Position numbers and translations under genes: made by a program. The notes below the pieces were generated by a model that worked only from the letters and a program-made list of their open reading frames with translations, did not search any database and was not told the origin of the DNA. Shown in pieces: positions 53,942 to 64,000 of a stretch of 64,000 nt of DNA (position 1 is the stretch's first letter; each line of letters opens with the position of its first letter). This DNA is from Clavibacter sepedonicus (GTDB lineage: Bacteria; Actinomycetota; Actinomycetes; Actinomycetales; Microbacteriaceae), in the NCBI RefSeq assembly GCF_000069225.1, contig NC_010407.1, positions 1,178,001 to 1,242,000 of the forward strand, written 5' to 3'.

Positions 53942-56218
53942 GTGACCGGTACGGAGCTGGAGCGCGAGCGGGCGTACGTCACCCGCCTCTACGGACGACT
54001 CGACGCGGTGCGCGCGGACACGCGGGACCAGCTGATCGCGGTGCGGGACAGCCCCACCGGCGGCACCCACCAGAACCGCTCCGAGCGGGACGCGTTCGCG
54101 CGCATCTACGAGGACCGGCTGCAGGCGCTCCGCGAGGTCGACGAGCGCCTCGTCTTCGGGCGCCTCGAGTTCGAGGACGGCCACCTGCCGGAGGACGAGC
54201 CGCGGGACGCCGCACCCGCGCGCACGGCAGGCGACGGGGATCCGGTCTACCGGTACATCGGCCGCATCGGCCTCCGCGACGACGACCTCCAGCCGCTCCT
54301 CCTCGACTGGCGCGTGCCCCAGGCGAGCGCCTTCTACCAGGCCACCGCCGCCACCCCGCTCGGCGCCCGCGCCCGCCGCCACCTCACCACGCGGGGCCGC
54401 GAGGTCGTGCACGTCGAGGACGAGGTGTTCGACCCGACGCTGCTCGACGAGGGCCGCACCAGCCTCCAGGGCGAGGGCGCGCTGCTGGCGGCGCTCGCCG
54501 CGGGTCGCACCGGCCGGATGAACGACATCGTCGCCACCATCCAGGCCGAGCAGGACCGCATCATCCGCTCCGACCTCCGCGGCGTGCTCGTCGTGCAGGG
54601 CGGTCCGGGCACCGGCAAGACCGCGGTCGCGCTGCACCGCGCGGCGTACCTCCTCTACTCCCACCGCGACCGGCTCGCCTCCTCGGGCGTGCTCGTCGTG
54701 GGTCCCAGCCGCTCGTTCCTCCAGTACATCGAGGCCGTGCTGCCGTCGCTCGGCGAGACGGGCGTGGTGCTCGCGAGCGTCGGCCAGCTCTACCCGGGCA
54801 TCGACGCCGCGGGCGAGGATGCGCCCGAGGTCGCGGCCGTGAAGGGATCCGCCGAGATGGCCGGCCTCCTGCAGCGCGCCGTGCGCTCGCGCCAGGTCGT
54901 CCCCACCGAGGCCGTGACCCTCGACGTCAACGGCGAGCGCATCGTGCTCGAGCCGTCGCTCGTGGCCAATGCGCTCCGCCGCGCGCAGGACAGCCGGAAG
55001 CCGCACAACGAGGCGCGGCTGGTCTTCAACAAGGCGGCTCTCGGATCCCTCGCGCAGGTCCTCGCGTCGCAGATGCGCCGCAACGGCAGCGCCCTCGACG
55101 ACAGCGACCTCGCCATGCTCCGCGAGGACCTCCGCACCTCCTACGACGTGAAGGTCGCGCTCAACACCGCGTGGCTCCCGCTCACCCCCGAGAAGCTGAT
55201 CCAGGACCTGTACGCGCGCCCGAACTGGCTCGCCTCGCTCACCCCGCGGTGGAGCCCCGAGAAGCGCGCGCTCCTCCGCCGCGACCGCGACGCGCCGTTC
55301 ACGATCGCCGACGTGCCCCTGCTCGACGAGGCCGCCGAGCTCCTCGGCGAGTTCAGCGCGCAGGCCGACGCGAGCGCGCGCGAGCGCGAGCAGCAGCGCC
55401 TCCGCGACATCGAGAACGCCGAGCAGGCCATCGAGAACATGGGCGTCGGCGGCATGGTCACGGCCGAGCGCCTCGCCGAGGGCTTCGCCGAGCAGGCCGC
55501 GCGGCGCACGACCGCCGAGCGCGCCGCATCCGACCGCACCTGGACCTACGGCCACATCGTGGTCGACGAGGCCCAGGAGCTCAGCCCCATGCAGTGGCGC
55601 GTGCTCCTCCGCCGCTGCCCGCTGCGCTCCTTCACGATCGTGGGCGACGTGGCGCAGGCCAGCTCCGCGGTCGGCGTCACCAACTGGCAGGACGCCCTCG
55701 GCCCGGTGCTGGGCCGCGAGTGGCGCCTCGAGGAGCTCACCGTCAACTACCGCACGCCCGCCCGGATCGCCGAGGCCGCCGAGCGCATGGCCATCGCGCA
55801 CGGCCTCCCGGTCACCCGCTCGCGCGCCGTGCGCGAGGGCGAGCACCCCATCGACACGGTCGAGGTGGACGCCGACGAGGTGGTCTCGGCCGTGATCGAC
55901 GTGGTCGACGAGGAGCGCGAGGGCGACGAGGCGGGGACGCTCGCCGTCATCGCCCGGGACGACCGCGTCGAGGAGCTGCACCGCGCGCTCGCCGAGCGCT
56001 TCGGATCCGCCGTGGGCATCGGCGTGGGCGGCCTCGGCCGGCCCATCGCGGTGCTCGGCTCGCAGGAGGCGAAGGGCCTCGAGTTCGACGTCGTCGTCAT
56101 CGCGGAGCCCGACGAGATCCTCGCGCACACCTCGCGCGGCGCGGCCGGACTGTACGTCGCCATGACCCGGCCCACGCAGCGCCTGCACGTCGTCACGTCC
56201 ACGGGCTTCACCGCCTGA
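53942..56218 (+). CDS. HelD-like UvrD/Rep family ATPase
   Basis: A 758-residue superfamily 1 helicase-like protein. The N-terminal part (about 1-100) is charged and helical, as in the HelD arm that enters RNA polymerase. Walker A QGGPGTGKTAV is at 219-229, Walker B VVDEAQELSPMQW near 539, and motif VI YVAMTRPTQRLH near 740. HelD frees stalled RNA polymerase and can protect it from rifamycins. GGGG lies 7 nt before the GTG at 53942; a GTG at 53936 is also possible. Confidence 0.87.
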   Translation: MTGTELERERAYVTRLYGRLDAVRADTRDQLIAVRDSPTGGTHQNRSERDAFARIYEDRLQALREVDERLVFGRLEFEDGHLPEDEPRDAAPARTAGDGDPVYRYIGRIGLRDDDLQPLLLDWRVPQASAFYQATAATPLGARARRHLTTRGREVVHVEDEVFDPTLLDEGRTSLQGEGALLAALAAGRTGRMNDIVATIQAEQDRIIRSDLRGVLVVQGGPGTGKTAVALHRAAYLLYSHRDRLASSGVLVVGPSRSFLQYIEAVLPSLGETGVVLASVGQLYPGIDAAGEDAPEVAAVKGSAEMAGLLQRAVRSRQVVPTEAVTLDVNGERIVLEPSLVANALRRAQDSRKPHNEARLVFNKAALGSLAQVLASQMRRNGSALDDSDLAMLREDLRTSYDVKVALNTAWLPLTPEKLIQDLYARPNWLASLTPRWSPEKRALLRRDRDAPFTIADVPLLDEAAELLGEFSAQADASAREREQQRLRDIENAEQAIENMGVGGMVTAERLAEGFAEQAARRTTAERAASDRTWTYGHIVVDEAQELSPMQWRVLLRRCPLRSFTIVGDVAQASSAVGVTNWQDALGPVLGREWRLEELTVNYRTPARIAEAAERMAIAHGLPVTRSRAVREGEHPIDTVEVDADEVVSAVIDVVDEEREGDEAGTLAVIARDDRVEELHRALAERFGSAVGIGVGGLGRPIAVLGSQEAKGLEFDVVVIAEPDEILAHTSRGAAGLYVAMTRPTQRLHVVTSTGFTA

Positions 56219-56308
56219 TCACGTCCGTTCGCGTCCCCGGCGGCGGGTTCGCGAACACTATGAGCACAAGTGGCATCCCCGGTCGCACGCGCGGAGGATG
56301 GGCCGGTC

Positions 56309-57916
56309 ATGACCCGTCCTCCCGCGTCCTCCGGCCCCTCGTCCGCACCCGGTACCGGGACGGATCCCGGCCCCGGCGGAGCGCCGCGCGACGAGGCCGA
56401 TCCGGTGCCGGACGGGGTCGCGTCGGTCGCCGAGGACGACGCGCCTGAGGCGCCCGACGCGCCTGCCGCATCCGCCGCCGCCCGCCGCGCGCACCGCTCG
56501 CGCGCGATTCAGGTCGTCGTCATCGTGGCCGTGGCCGTGGCCGTCGCCGTCGGCATCGCGCTCGTCCCGCCGCCCGCCGGGGTCGACCCGCGCGGCATGC
56601 ACATGGCCGGCATCTTCGTCGGCACCGTCCTCGCGCTGATCCTCCAGCCGCTGCCGACCGCGCCCGTCGCGCTGGTCGGCCTCGCGGTCGCCATGCTCAC
56701 CGGCACCATGACCACCGACGGCGAGGCGCTCGTCGGCTTCGCGAACCCCACGATCTGGCTCATCGTCGCGTCGTTCTTCATCGCGGACGGCTTCCTCGTC
56801 ACGGGCCTCGGCCGCCGCATCGCCCTCGTCTTCGTGTCGCGGCTGGGCGGATCCAGCCTCGGCCTCGCGTACGGCATGGCGCTCACCGACCTCGTGCTCG
56901 CGCCTGCGACGCCGTCGAACACCGCGCGGGCGGGCGGCGTCGTCTACCCGATCGTCGCGTCGCTCAGCCGCGTGCAGGGATCTACCCCCGAATCGGACGC
57001 GTCGCGCCGCCGCCTCGGCTCCTACCTCGCGCTCACGAGCGTGCAGGTCAACACCGTCACCTCCGCGATGTTCGTCACGGCCATGGCGGGCAACCCCGTC
57101 GCGCAGAAGGCCGCGGCCGACCTCGGCATCGAGGTCACCTGGGGCGGCTGGGCGCTCGCGGCGCTCGTCCCCGGCCTCCTGAGCCTGGTCGTCGTGCCGT
57201 GGGCGATGTCGCGCGTCTACCCGCCGACGCTCACCCGCACGCCCGAGGCGCCGGCCCATGCACGCGAGGAGCTGCGCGGCCTCGGACCGCTGTCGGGCCA
57301 CGAGCGCATCATGGCCGCCACCTTCGTGCTGCTCCTCGTGCTCTGGTGCGGCGGATCCCTGCTCGGCATCCCCGCGACCGCCGCGGCGTTCGGCGGCATC
57401 GCCGTGCTCCTCGTGACGGGCGTCCTCACGTGGTCGCACCTCGCCGCGAACGCCTCGGCCTGGTCGACGCTCATCTTCTTCGCGGTGCTCGTGGGCATGG
57501 CCGACCAGCTCGACGCGCTCGGCGTCATCGACCTCGTGGGCGGCGCGGTGTCCGGATCCGTCGGCGGTCTGCCCTGGCCGTGGGCCTTCGCGGTGCTCGC
57601 GCTCGTGTACTTCTTCTCGCACTACCTCTTCGCGTCGAACACGGCGCACATCGTCGCCATGTACGCGGTCTTCCTCGGCGCCGCGGTCGCGACGGGCACT
57701 CCGCCGCTGTTCGCCGCGCTCGTGCTCGGCTTCATCGGCAACCTCTTCGGCGGCATCTCGCACTACGCGTCGGGGCCGTCCGGCGTGGTCTTCGGATCCG
57801 GCTACGTCACGACGAAGGAGTGGTTCCGCGTCGGCTTCGTGATGGCGGTGGTGCTCATCGTGATTTGGGGCGTCGTCGGCACCGCCTGGATGGGCGTGCT
57901 CGGCCTCCTGGCCTGA
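56309..57916 (+). CDS. DASS/SLC13-type anion:sodium symporter
   Basis: A 535-residue transporter. The first 70 residues are Pro/Ala-rich and disordered; about 11 helices follow. PATPSNTARAGGVVYPI near 204 and FASNTAHIVAMYAVF near 437 carry the paired SNT motifs that bind Na+ and dicarboxylate in this family. It likely imports citrate, malate or a related anion. The ATG at 56309 has GGAGG upstream; a GTG at 56270 would add 13 residues. Confidence 0.88.
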   Translation: MTRPPASSGPSSAPGTGTDPGPGGAPRDEADPVPDGVASVAEDDAPEAPDAPAASAAARRAHRSRAIQVVVIVAVAVAVAVGIALVPPPAGVDPRGMHMAGIFVGTVLALILQPLPTAPVALVGLAVAMLTGTMTTDGEALVGFANPTIWLIVASFFIADGFLVTGLGRRIALVFVSRLGGSSLGLAYGMALTDLVLAPATPSNTARAGGVVYPIVASLSRVQGSTPESDASRRRLGSYLALTSVQVNTVTSAMFVTAMAGNPVAQKAAADLGIEVTWGGWALAALVPGLLSLVVVPWAMSRVYPPTLTRTPEAPAHAREELRGLGPLSGHERIMAATFVLLLVLWCGGSLLGIPATAAAFGGIAVLLVTGVLTWSHLAANASAWSTLIFFAVLVGMADQLDALGVIDLVGGAVSGSVGGLPWPWAFAVLALVYFFSHYLFASNTAHIVAMYAVFLGAAVATGTPPLFAALVLGFIGNLFGGISHYASGPSGVVFGSGYVTTKEWFRVGFVMAVVLIVIWGVVGTAWMGVLGLLA

Positions 57917-58201
57917 CGCTCCGTCCGCGCCGGCGGCCCGAGGGCATGGAGATGGGCCGACCCGATGACAGGCCGGCCCTGCGGTCATGGTCCCGGCGCC
58001 GAGACCCCTCTCCATGCGCCGTCCGTGCGACCGCTCTCCCCATGGCATCCGGACCAGTGGTGCATCGCGTCTCGGGTGGTCCGGAGCATTGCACTCTCTT
58101 CGGACCGGGCGCGCGATCGGTTGGGCCCTGCAGGTGACGGGACCCTGTACGCCGGCCCCGCGCGCCGGGCGCCGACGCATCGAGCGTCGACGCGCCGAGC
58201 C

Positions 58202-58956
58202 TCAGCGCACGGGCGCCGGCCAGCCCACGTCGTCGGAGGTGAGGAGCGGCGCGTCGCCGCACCCGTCGAGCACGTGCGCCATCGCGTCATGCTCCGCGCG
58301 CGTCACGCTGAGCTCGGTGCGCACCTTGATGGCGACCTGCCGCGCCACGAGAGCGCATGCGTCAGCGGGATCCTCGGGCAGCCACGCGTCGGCCGTCGCG
58401 TCGGACTTCGCGTTGTTCTCGGCGGCGGACGCGGCGACCAGCTCGAGCGGGTCGTTCGCGAACGCCGCGCGGTAGTCGGCGTCCCAGCGCCATGCGCCGG
58501 AGGACCACGCGTCCGACAGCGACACGACGTGGTCGATCTGCACCGCCTCCGGGTCGCGCGACCGGTCGAACGACACCCGCGCCCCCGAGTACGGATCCTC
58601 CAGCACGCCCGCCTGCACGACGCAGCCGCGCGTGCCGCTGCGGATCTCCGCGTCGGCGAGGTCGCGCCGCAGCACGTCGTTGCGGGTGTCGCAGCCGTTG
58701 CGGTCGACGTCGGTGCGCCAGGCGAAGGACTCGCGGTCGTAGCCGGGCACGCGCTCGTCCGTCCGCACCTCGAGCCCCTGGAGGGCGAGGCGCGCGGATC
58801 CGGTCGACCCCGGCTCCGCGCCGAGCCCCGACGTGCTGCCGCCGGCCTGCCCGGATCCGGTGCCCGGATCACCGCGCCACTGCACGAGCCCCGCGACGAT
58901 CACGATGACGAGCGCCGCCAGCGTCACGAGCACGGGCGTCCGCCTCCTCCGCCGCG

Positions 58957-58960
<4 letters not shown>
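58202..58960 (-). CDS. Secreted or membrane-anchored HNH nuclease-like protein
   Basis: A 252-residue protein. A basic start (VTRRRRRTP) and hydrophobic helix at 9-27 suggest export; a Gly/Ser linker follows. The DUF1524-type HNH region has DHVVSLSDAW at 143-152 (H144), NDPLELVAASAAENNAKSD near 169 and DAWLPED near 191, the order His...Asn...Lys seen in extracellular actinobacterial nucleases. Its GTG overlaps the MFS stop by 4 nt. Confidence 0.86.
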
Positions 58961-60309
<1,349 letters not shown>

Positions 60310-60415
60310 GTGTCGCTGCGTCGTCTCTCTAGAGTGGGTTTCCACGCTAGCCGAGTCCGCCGACGCCGCCTCGCGCCGGGCGGCCTCGGGCCCCGGGAGC
60401 GGCCCCGCCCTCTGG

Positions 60416-60421
60416 TATGGT
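60416..60421 (+). promoter_or_regulatory. Likely rpsO promoter, -10 TATGGT
   Basis: TGG-TATGGT is an extended -10. It leaves a leader of about 85 nt before rpsO, enough for the S15 autoregulation known in other bacteria. Confidence 0.45.
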
Positions 60422-60512
60422 CGTGAGGTTGCCGTCTGAACGGCCGCGGATCAAGAGAGCTCGCACATCCTGTGACGGGCGCCGCGCAACGAACACGAGA
60501 GGGGATCATCAC

Positions 60513-60782
60513 ATGGCTCTGGAAGCAGACGTCAAGAAGGCGATCATCGACGAGTACGCGACCCACCCCGGTGACACCGGATCCCCCGAGGTGCAGATCG
60601 CGCTCCTCACCAAGCGGATCACGGGCCTCACCGAGCACCTCAAGGAGCACAAGCACGACCACCACACGCGTCGTGGCCTGCTCCTCCTGGTCGGCCAGCG
60701 TCGTCGTCTCCTCGGCTACCTGTCCAACGTCGACATCGAGCGCTACCGCGCCCTGATCGCGCGCCTGGGCATCCGCCGCTGA
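60513..60782 (+). CDS. rpsO: 30S ribosomal protein S15
   Basis: An 89-residue S15 of standard length. [16 protein letters not shown] near 22, [20 protein letters not shown] near 46 and [12 protein letters not shown] are invariant features. It binds 16S rRNA early in 30S assembly and often represses its own mRNA. GAGAGGGGA precedes the ATG. It is followed by a hairpin and then pnp, the common rpsO-pnp order. Confidence 0.97.
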   Translation: MALEADVKKAIIDEYATHPGDTGSPEVQIALLTKRITGLTEHLKEHKHDHHTRRGLLLLVGQRRRLLGYLSNVDIERYRALIARLGIRR

Positions 60783-60821
60783 CACGCACCACGCGTCGCT
60801 GATCGCATCGCGACCGAGCGG

Positions 60822-60855
60822 ACGAGCCGTCACCCTCCGGGGTGGCGGCTCGTCT
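60822..60855 (+). terminator. Hairpin terminator after rpsO
   Basis: A 9-bp stem (GACGAGCCG / CGGCTCGTC), a one-nt mismatch on each side, then CACCC/GGGTG with a TCCG loop. Confidence 0.75.
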
Positions 60856-61258
60856 CGCGTTAATGTCCGCGACGCCCGCCCGACACCCGGCGATCCCCGT
60901 CCTCCCGAGCCCGCGAGGGGCCGGGTGCTACCATGGTCGGAGTGATCCAGCGGACGCCCAGCGTCACGATGCGATCACGACAGATGGAGCTGGCCGGCAG
61001 GAGCTGGTCGTTGGTGGTGGTATTCCGAGTCGCTCGGAGCATTCCCACTGATGGCCAGACATGCGCCCGCCGCCGTCGGCCACCGGCCGGCGAGCGGAAC
61101 CAGCCGCGCACGTGCACCCGGGATCCGCATCAGGCGGGCGCCGCGGTGTCGCCTCGCCCGCTCCTCCTCTGTCGCAGGAGGTCCGCATCCACACGGGATG
61201 CAGGACGAGCGCCCGACGGGCGTCGCCGAGAGGCGCAACACGAAGGAGAGAGACCTCA
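60856..61258 (+). promoter_or_regulatory. pnp: pnp upstream region with long leader
   Basis: A 403-nt stretch with no convincing gene. A -10-like TACCAT is at 60929-60934, giving a leader of about 320 nt. A perfect TCCGAG/CTCGGA hairpin lies at 61024-61038 after a G/T-rich segment. Long processed leaders controlling pnp are known in other bacteria. The ribosome site GAAGGAG is at its 3' end. Confidence 0.5.
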
Positions 61259-63532
61259 ATGGAAGGTCCAGAGATCAAGTTCGCCGAGGCAGTCCTCGAC
61301 AACGGCAAGTACGGAACCCGCACGGTCCGGTTCGAGGCCGGCCGCCTCGCGCAGCAGGCGCAGGGCGCGGTCGCCGCGTACCTCGACGAGGACACGATGC
61401 TGCTGTCCGCCACCTCGGTGGGCAAGCACCCGAAGGACAACTTCGACTTCTTCCCCCTGACCATCGACGTCGAGGAGCGCAGCTACGCCGCGGGCAAGAT
61501 CCCCGGCTCGTTCTTCCGCCGCGAGGGCCGCCCCTCCACCGAGGCGATCCTCGTCTGCCGCCTCATCGACCGGCCGCTGCGCCCGTCGTTCATCACGGGC
61601 CTCCGCAACGAGGTCCAGGTCGTCATCACCGTCCTGAGCATCGCGCCCGACGAGTTCTACGACAGCCTCGCCATCAACGCGGCCAGCGCCTCCTCCATGC
61701 TCTCGGGCATCCCGTTCTCGGGCCCCATCGCGGGTGTGCGCCTCGCGCTCATCGGCGACCAGTGGGTCGTCTTCCCGAAGCACTCGCAGCTCAAGGAGGC
61801 CGTCTTCGACATCACCGTCGCCGGCCGCGTCGTCACCGACGCCCAGGGCAACGAGGACGTCGCGATCATGATGGTCGAGGCCGAGGCCACCGAGGGTGCC
61901 TGGGACCTCATCCAGGCCGGCGCCACCAAGCCCGACGAGGCCGTCGTCGCGCAGGGCCTCGAGGCCGCGAAGCCGTTCATCCGCCAGCTCGTCGCTGCGC
62001 AGGCCTCGCTCGCGCAGCAGGCCGCGAAGCCCACCGTCGACTACCCGGTCTTCCTGCCGTACGCGCAGCAGTCCTACGACGCGGTCTCCGCCCTCGCCCT
62101 CGAGGAGCTCGGCACCGTGTACCGGATCGCCGACAAGATCGAGCGCCAGGACGCCGACGACGCCCTCAAGACCCGCACCAAGGAGGCCGTGGCCGCCAAG
62201 GTCGAGGCCGGCGAGCTGCCGCAGTCGGCGCTCACCGAGTTCTCGGCGGCGTACAAGTCCGTCACGAAGACGGTCGTCCGCGGCCGGATCCTCCGCGACG
62301 GCATCCGCATGGACGGTCGCGGCCTCGCCGACATCCGCCCGCTCGACGCCGAGGTGCAGGTCATCCCGCGCGTCCACGGCTCGGCCATCTTCCAGCGCGG
62401 CGAGACTCAGATCCTGGGCGTCACCACGCTGAACATGCTCAAGATGGAGCAGCAGATCGACTCGCTGAGCCCCGTCACCAAGAAGCGCTTTATGACCCAC
62501 TACAACTTCCCGCCGTACTCCACCGGCGAGACCGGTCGCGTCGGGTCGCCGAAGCGTCGCGAGATCGGGCACGGCTTCCTGGCCGAGCGCGCCCTCGTGC
62601 CGGTGCTGCCGAGCCGCGAGGACTTCCCCTACGCGATCCGCCAGGTGTCCGAGGCCCTCGGGTCCAACGGCTCCACCTCGATGGGCTCCGTCTGCGCCTC
62701 GACCCTGTCGCTGCTGAACGCGGGTGTGCCGCTGCGCGCGCCCGTCGCCGGCATCGCCATGGGCCTCGTTTCCGACACCGTCGACGGCCAGGTCCGCTAC
62801 GCGGCCCTCACCGACATCCTCGGTGCGGAGGACGCGCTCGGCGACATGGACTTCAAGGTCGCCGGCACGTCGGAGTTCGTCACGGCCATCCAGCTGGACA
62901 CGAAGCTCGACGGCATCCCGACGTCGGTCCTCGACGGTGCGCTCAAGCAGGCGAAGGAGGCCCGCACGGCGATCCTCGGCGTGCTGAACCAGGCCATCGA
63001 CGCCCCCGACGAGATGGCCCCGACCGCGCCCCGCGTGATCTCGGTCAACATCCCCGTCGACAAGATCGGCGAGCTCATCGGCCCCAAGGGCAAGACGATC
63101 AACGCCATCCAGGACGAGACCGGCGCCGACATCTCCATCGAGGAGGACGGCGCCGTGTACATCGGCGCCGTCGACGGCCCGTCGGCGGAGGCCGCGCGTG
63201 CGCAGGTCAACGCCATCGCGAACCCGACGAACCCCGAGGTCGGCGAGTCCTTCCTCGGCACCGTCGTCAAGATCGCGACGTTCGGCGCGTTCGTCTCGCT
63301 GCTCCCCGGCAAGGACGGCCTGCTGCACATCAGCGAGGTCCGCAAGCTCGCCGGCGGCAAGCGCGTCGAGAACGTGGAGGACGTGCTCGGCGTCGGCCAG
63401 AAGATCCTGGTGGAGATCACCAAGATCGACGACCGCGGCAAGCTGTCCCTCGCTCCCGTGATGGAGGAGGCCGCCGATCAGGAGGGCTCCGCCGCCGCGA
63501 GCGACGGCCCCGAGGCCCCCGCGGAGGGCTAG
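61259..63532 (+). CDS. pnp: Polyribonucleotide nucleotidyltransferase (PNPase)
   Basis: A 757-residue PNPase. Two RNase PH domains span about 15-240 and 330-560 (second active-site region with [16 protein letters not shown]). The KH domain starts near 600 ([20 protein letters not shown]) and the S1 domain near 665 ([22 protein letters not shown]). The acidic tail follows. It degrades RNA 3'-5' by phosphorolysis; in actinobacteria such enzymes can also add tails or use pppGpp. It ends at a strong hairpin. Confidence 0.97.
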   Translation: MEGPEIKFAEAVLDNGKYGTRTVRFEAGRLAQQAQGAVAAYLDEDTMLLSATSVGKHPKDNFDFFPLTIDVEERSYAAGKIPGSFFRREGRPSTEAILVCRLIDRPLRPSFITGLRNEVQVVITVLSIAPDEFYDSLAINAASASSMLSGIPFSGPIAGVRLALIGDQWVVFPKHSQLKEAVFDITVAGRVVTDAQGNEDVAIMMVEAEATEGAWDLIQAGATKPDEAVVAQGLEAAKPFIRQLVAAQASLAQQAAKPTVDYPVFLPYAQQSYDAVSALALEELGTVYRIADKIERQDADDALKTRTKEAVAAKVEAGELPQSALTEFSAAYKSVTKTVVRGRILRDGIRMDGRGLADIRPLDAEVQVIPRVHGSAIFQRGETQILGVTTLNMLKMEQQIDSLSPVTKKRFMTHYNFPPYSTGETGRVGSPKRREIGHGFLAERALVPVLPSREDFPYAIRQVSEALGSNGSTSMGSVCASTLSLLNAGVPLRAPVAGIAMGLVSDTVDGQVRYAALTDILGAEDALGDMDFKVAGTSEFVTAIQLDTKLDGIPTSVLDGALKQAKEARTAILGVLNQAIDAPDEMAPTAPRVISVNIPVDKIGELIGPKGKTINAIQDETGADISIEEDGAVYIGAVDGPSAEAARAQVNAIANPTNPEVGESFLGTVVKIATFGAFVSLLPGKDGLLHISEVRKLAGGKRVENVEDVLGVGQKILVEITKIDDRGKLSLAPVMEEAADQEGSAAASDGPEAPAEG

Positions 63533-63553
63533 GCCCTCTCGCACCCGCACGAA

Positions 63554-63591
63554 ACGGATGCCCGTCCCACCTCGGTGGGGCGGGCATCCGT
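63554..63591. terminator. Bidirectional terminator, pnp / membrane protein
   Basis: A 17-bp stem with one G.T pair (63554-63570 with 63575-63591) and a CTCG loop, between convergent genes. Confidence 0.85.
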
Positions 63592-63601
63592 CATGTGCGG
63601 G

Positions 63602-63982
63602 CTACTTCCCGTCGTTCGGATCCGTCGGGTACGGCACGTCCTGGGCGGGCGGTGCCGAGAGGGACGGGGCCGGTGTCGGATCGGCGGACGGGCTCGGTGC
63701 GGGCGTCGGCGCGGGCTCGTCCGTCGGCGTCGGATCCGGGCTCGTCGGCGTCGGCTTCCGTGTCGGCGTCGGCGTGATGCCGGGCGTCGTGCCGGGCTCG
63801 CCGGTCGTGGGGACCGGGGTCACCGGCTCGTCGCCGCCCTGCGACACCGTGATCGCCGTGACGACCCCGGCGATCACGAGGACGGCGGCCACGATCGCGA
63901 GGACCAGCGCGAGGCGCCGGGGCCGGGCGCGGGCGGCGTCGCCCTCGCCTTCGTCCGCCGGTCGTCCGCCCGCTTCGGTCAT
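63602..63982 (-). CDS. Membrane-anchored Pro/Thr-rich protein
   Basis: A 126-residue single-pass protein. A charged cytoplasmic start (1-22), one helix at about 23-46 and an extracellular tail of TPTP/APSP-type repeats (about 52-115) are visible. Such Pro/Thr-rich stretches are often O-mannosylated in actinobacteria, which would link to the mannosyltransferase at 26 kb; this is inference. No catalytic domain. The ATG is 19 bases from the right edge, so upstream signals are mostly cut off. Confidence 0.7.
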   Translation of the reverse strand: MTEAGGRPADEGEGDAARARPRRLALVLAIVAAVLVIAGVVTAITVSQGGDEPVTPVPTTGEPGTTPGITPTPTRKPTPTSPDPTPTDEPAPTPAPSPSADPTPAPSLSAPPAQDVPYPTDPNDGK

Positions 63983-64000
63983 GTCATCGCCCCGATCCGG

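Noticed and set aside
57917..58201. Gene in the 285-bp gap before the HNH nuclease stop
   Set aside because: Short open frames here are overlapping, Arg/Pro/Ser-rich and without ribosome sites; I see no supportable gene or RNA.

Overview
The window is very GC-rich, gene-dense DNA of actinobacterial type. Start codons are often GTG, gene overlaps are tight (ATGA or GTGA), and -10 hexamers follow the TAnnnT (often TAGGCT) pattern. Gene content and style (desferrioxamine-type siderophore operon, Ku/LigD pair, HelD, rpsO-pnp, many small acidic proteins, one IS481-family element inserted at a CTAG target) point to Microbacteriaceae, most likely Clavibacter. One fresh-looking IS copy plus three interrupted genes would suit an IS-rich, decaying lineage such as C. 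sepedonicus or C. insidiosus. That species guess is inference; nothing here was compared with a database. No tRNA, rRNA, CRISPR array or prophage was seen.

Layout. 1-5.9 kb: partial MBL-fold hydrolase, Rieske/DUF2231 protein, a hypothetical protein, an MFS gene broken by an in-frame TGA (with a 12-G tract), a stress-type SDR and four small acidic proteins. 6.0-11.6 kb: siderophore operon behind a near-perfect IdeR/DtxR box: desA, desB and a desC-desD fusion. 11.6-17.5 kb: hsp20 with a CIRCE element and a HAIR-like palindrome upstream, SDR and NmrA-type oxidoreductases, a MarR regulator, a CurA-like reductase and a YihY/BrkB membrane protein. 17.5-31.5 kb: CYTH/CHAD protein, carboxylesterase, phosphate (PiT), purine (NCS2) and atypical Nramp transporters, GtrA, a dolichol-phosphate-mannose-type glycosyltransferase, aspartate ammonia-lyase, a LEA-like repeat protein and an FAH-family hydrolase.

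31.5-36.3 kb: the NHEJ pair ligD (interrupted by TGA) and ku (intact), followed by a complete IS481-family element inserted 1 bp after the ku stop codon. 36.5-46.6 kb: AlkA-type glycosylase, GlcD-type oxidase, PrsW-like protease, a serine-recombinase-like protein without its catalytic Ser, a PBP4-type carboxypeptidase, a NarL-type two-component system, a DUF2945 protein, a frameshifted SDR and Dps. 46.8-60.3 kb: SMP-30, DJ-1/PfpI, LspA, aldo/keto reductase, M50-type protease, apt, a MetE-like enzyme with a structured leader, VanZ, HelD, a DASS anion transporter, a secreted HNH nuclease and an MFS exporter. 60.5-64 kb: rpsO, pnp and a Pro/Thr-rich membrane protein.

Genes with linked jobs: desA/desB/desCD make a hydroxamate siderophore under iron control; ku/ligD are the end-joining pair, here probably crippled; hsp20, Dps, the stress-type SDRs and the acidic and LEA-like proteins suggest stress tolerance; rpsO-pnp is the usual translation/RNA-decay block. 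Two patterns cross gene boundaries. At least 17 start codons sit 6-7 nt after a TAnnnT hexamer, which predicts leaderless mRNAs. GGATCC occurs far more often than base composition predicts, on both strands and in all frames.
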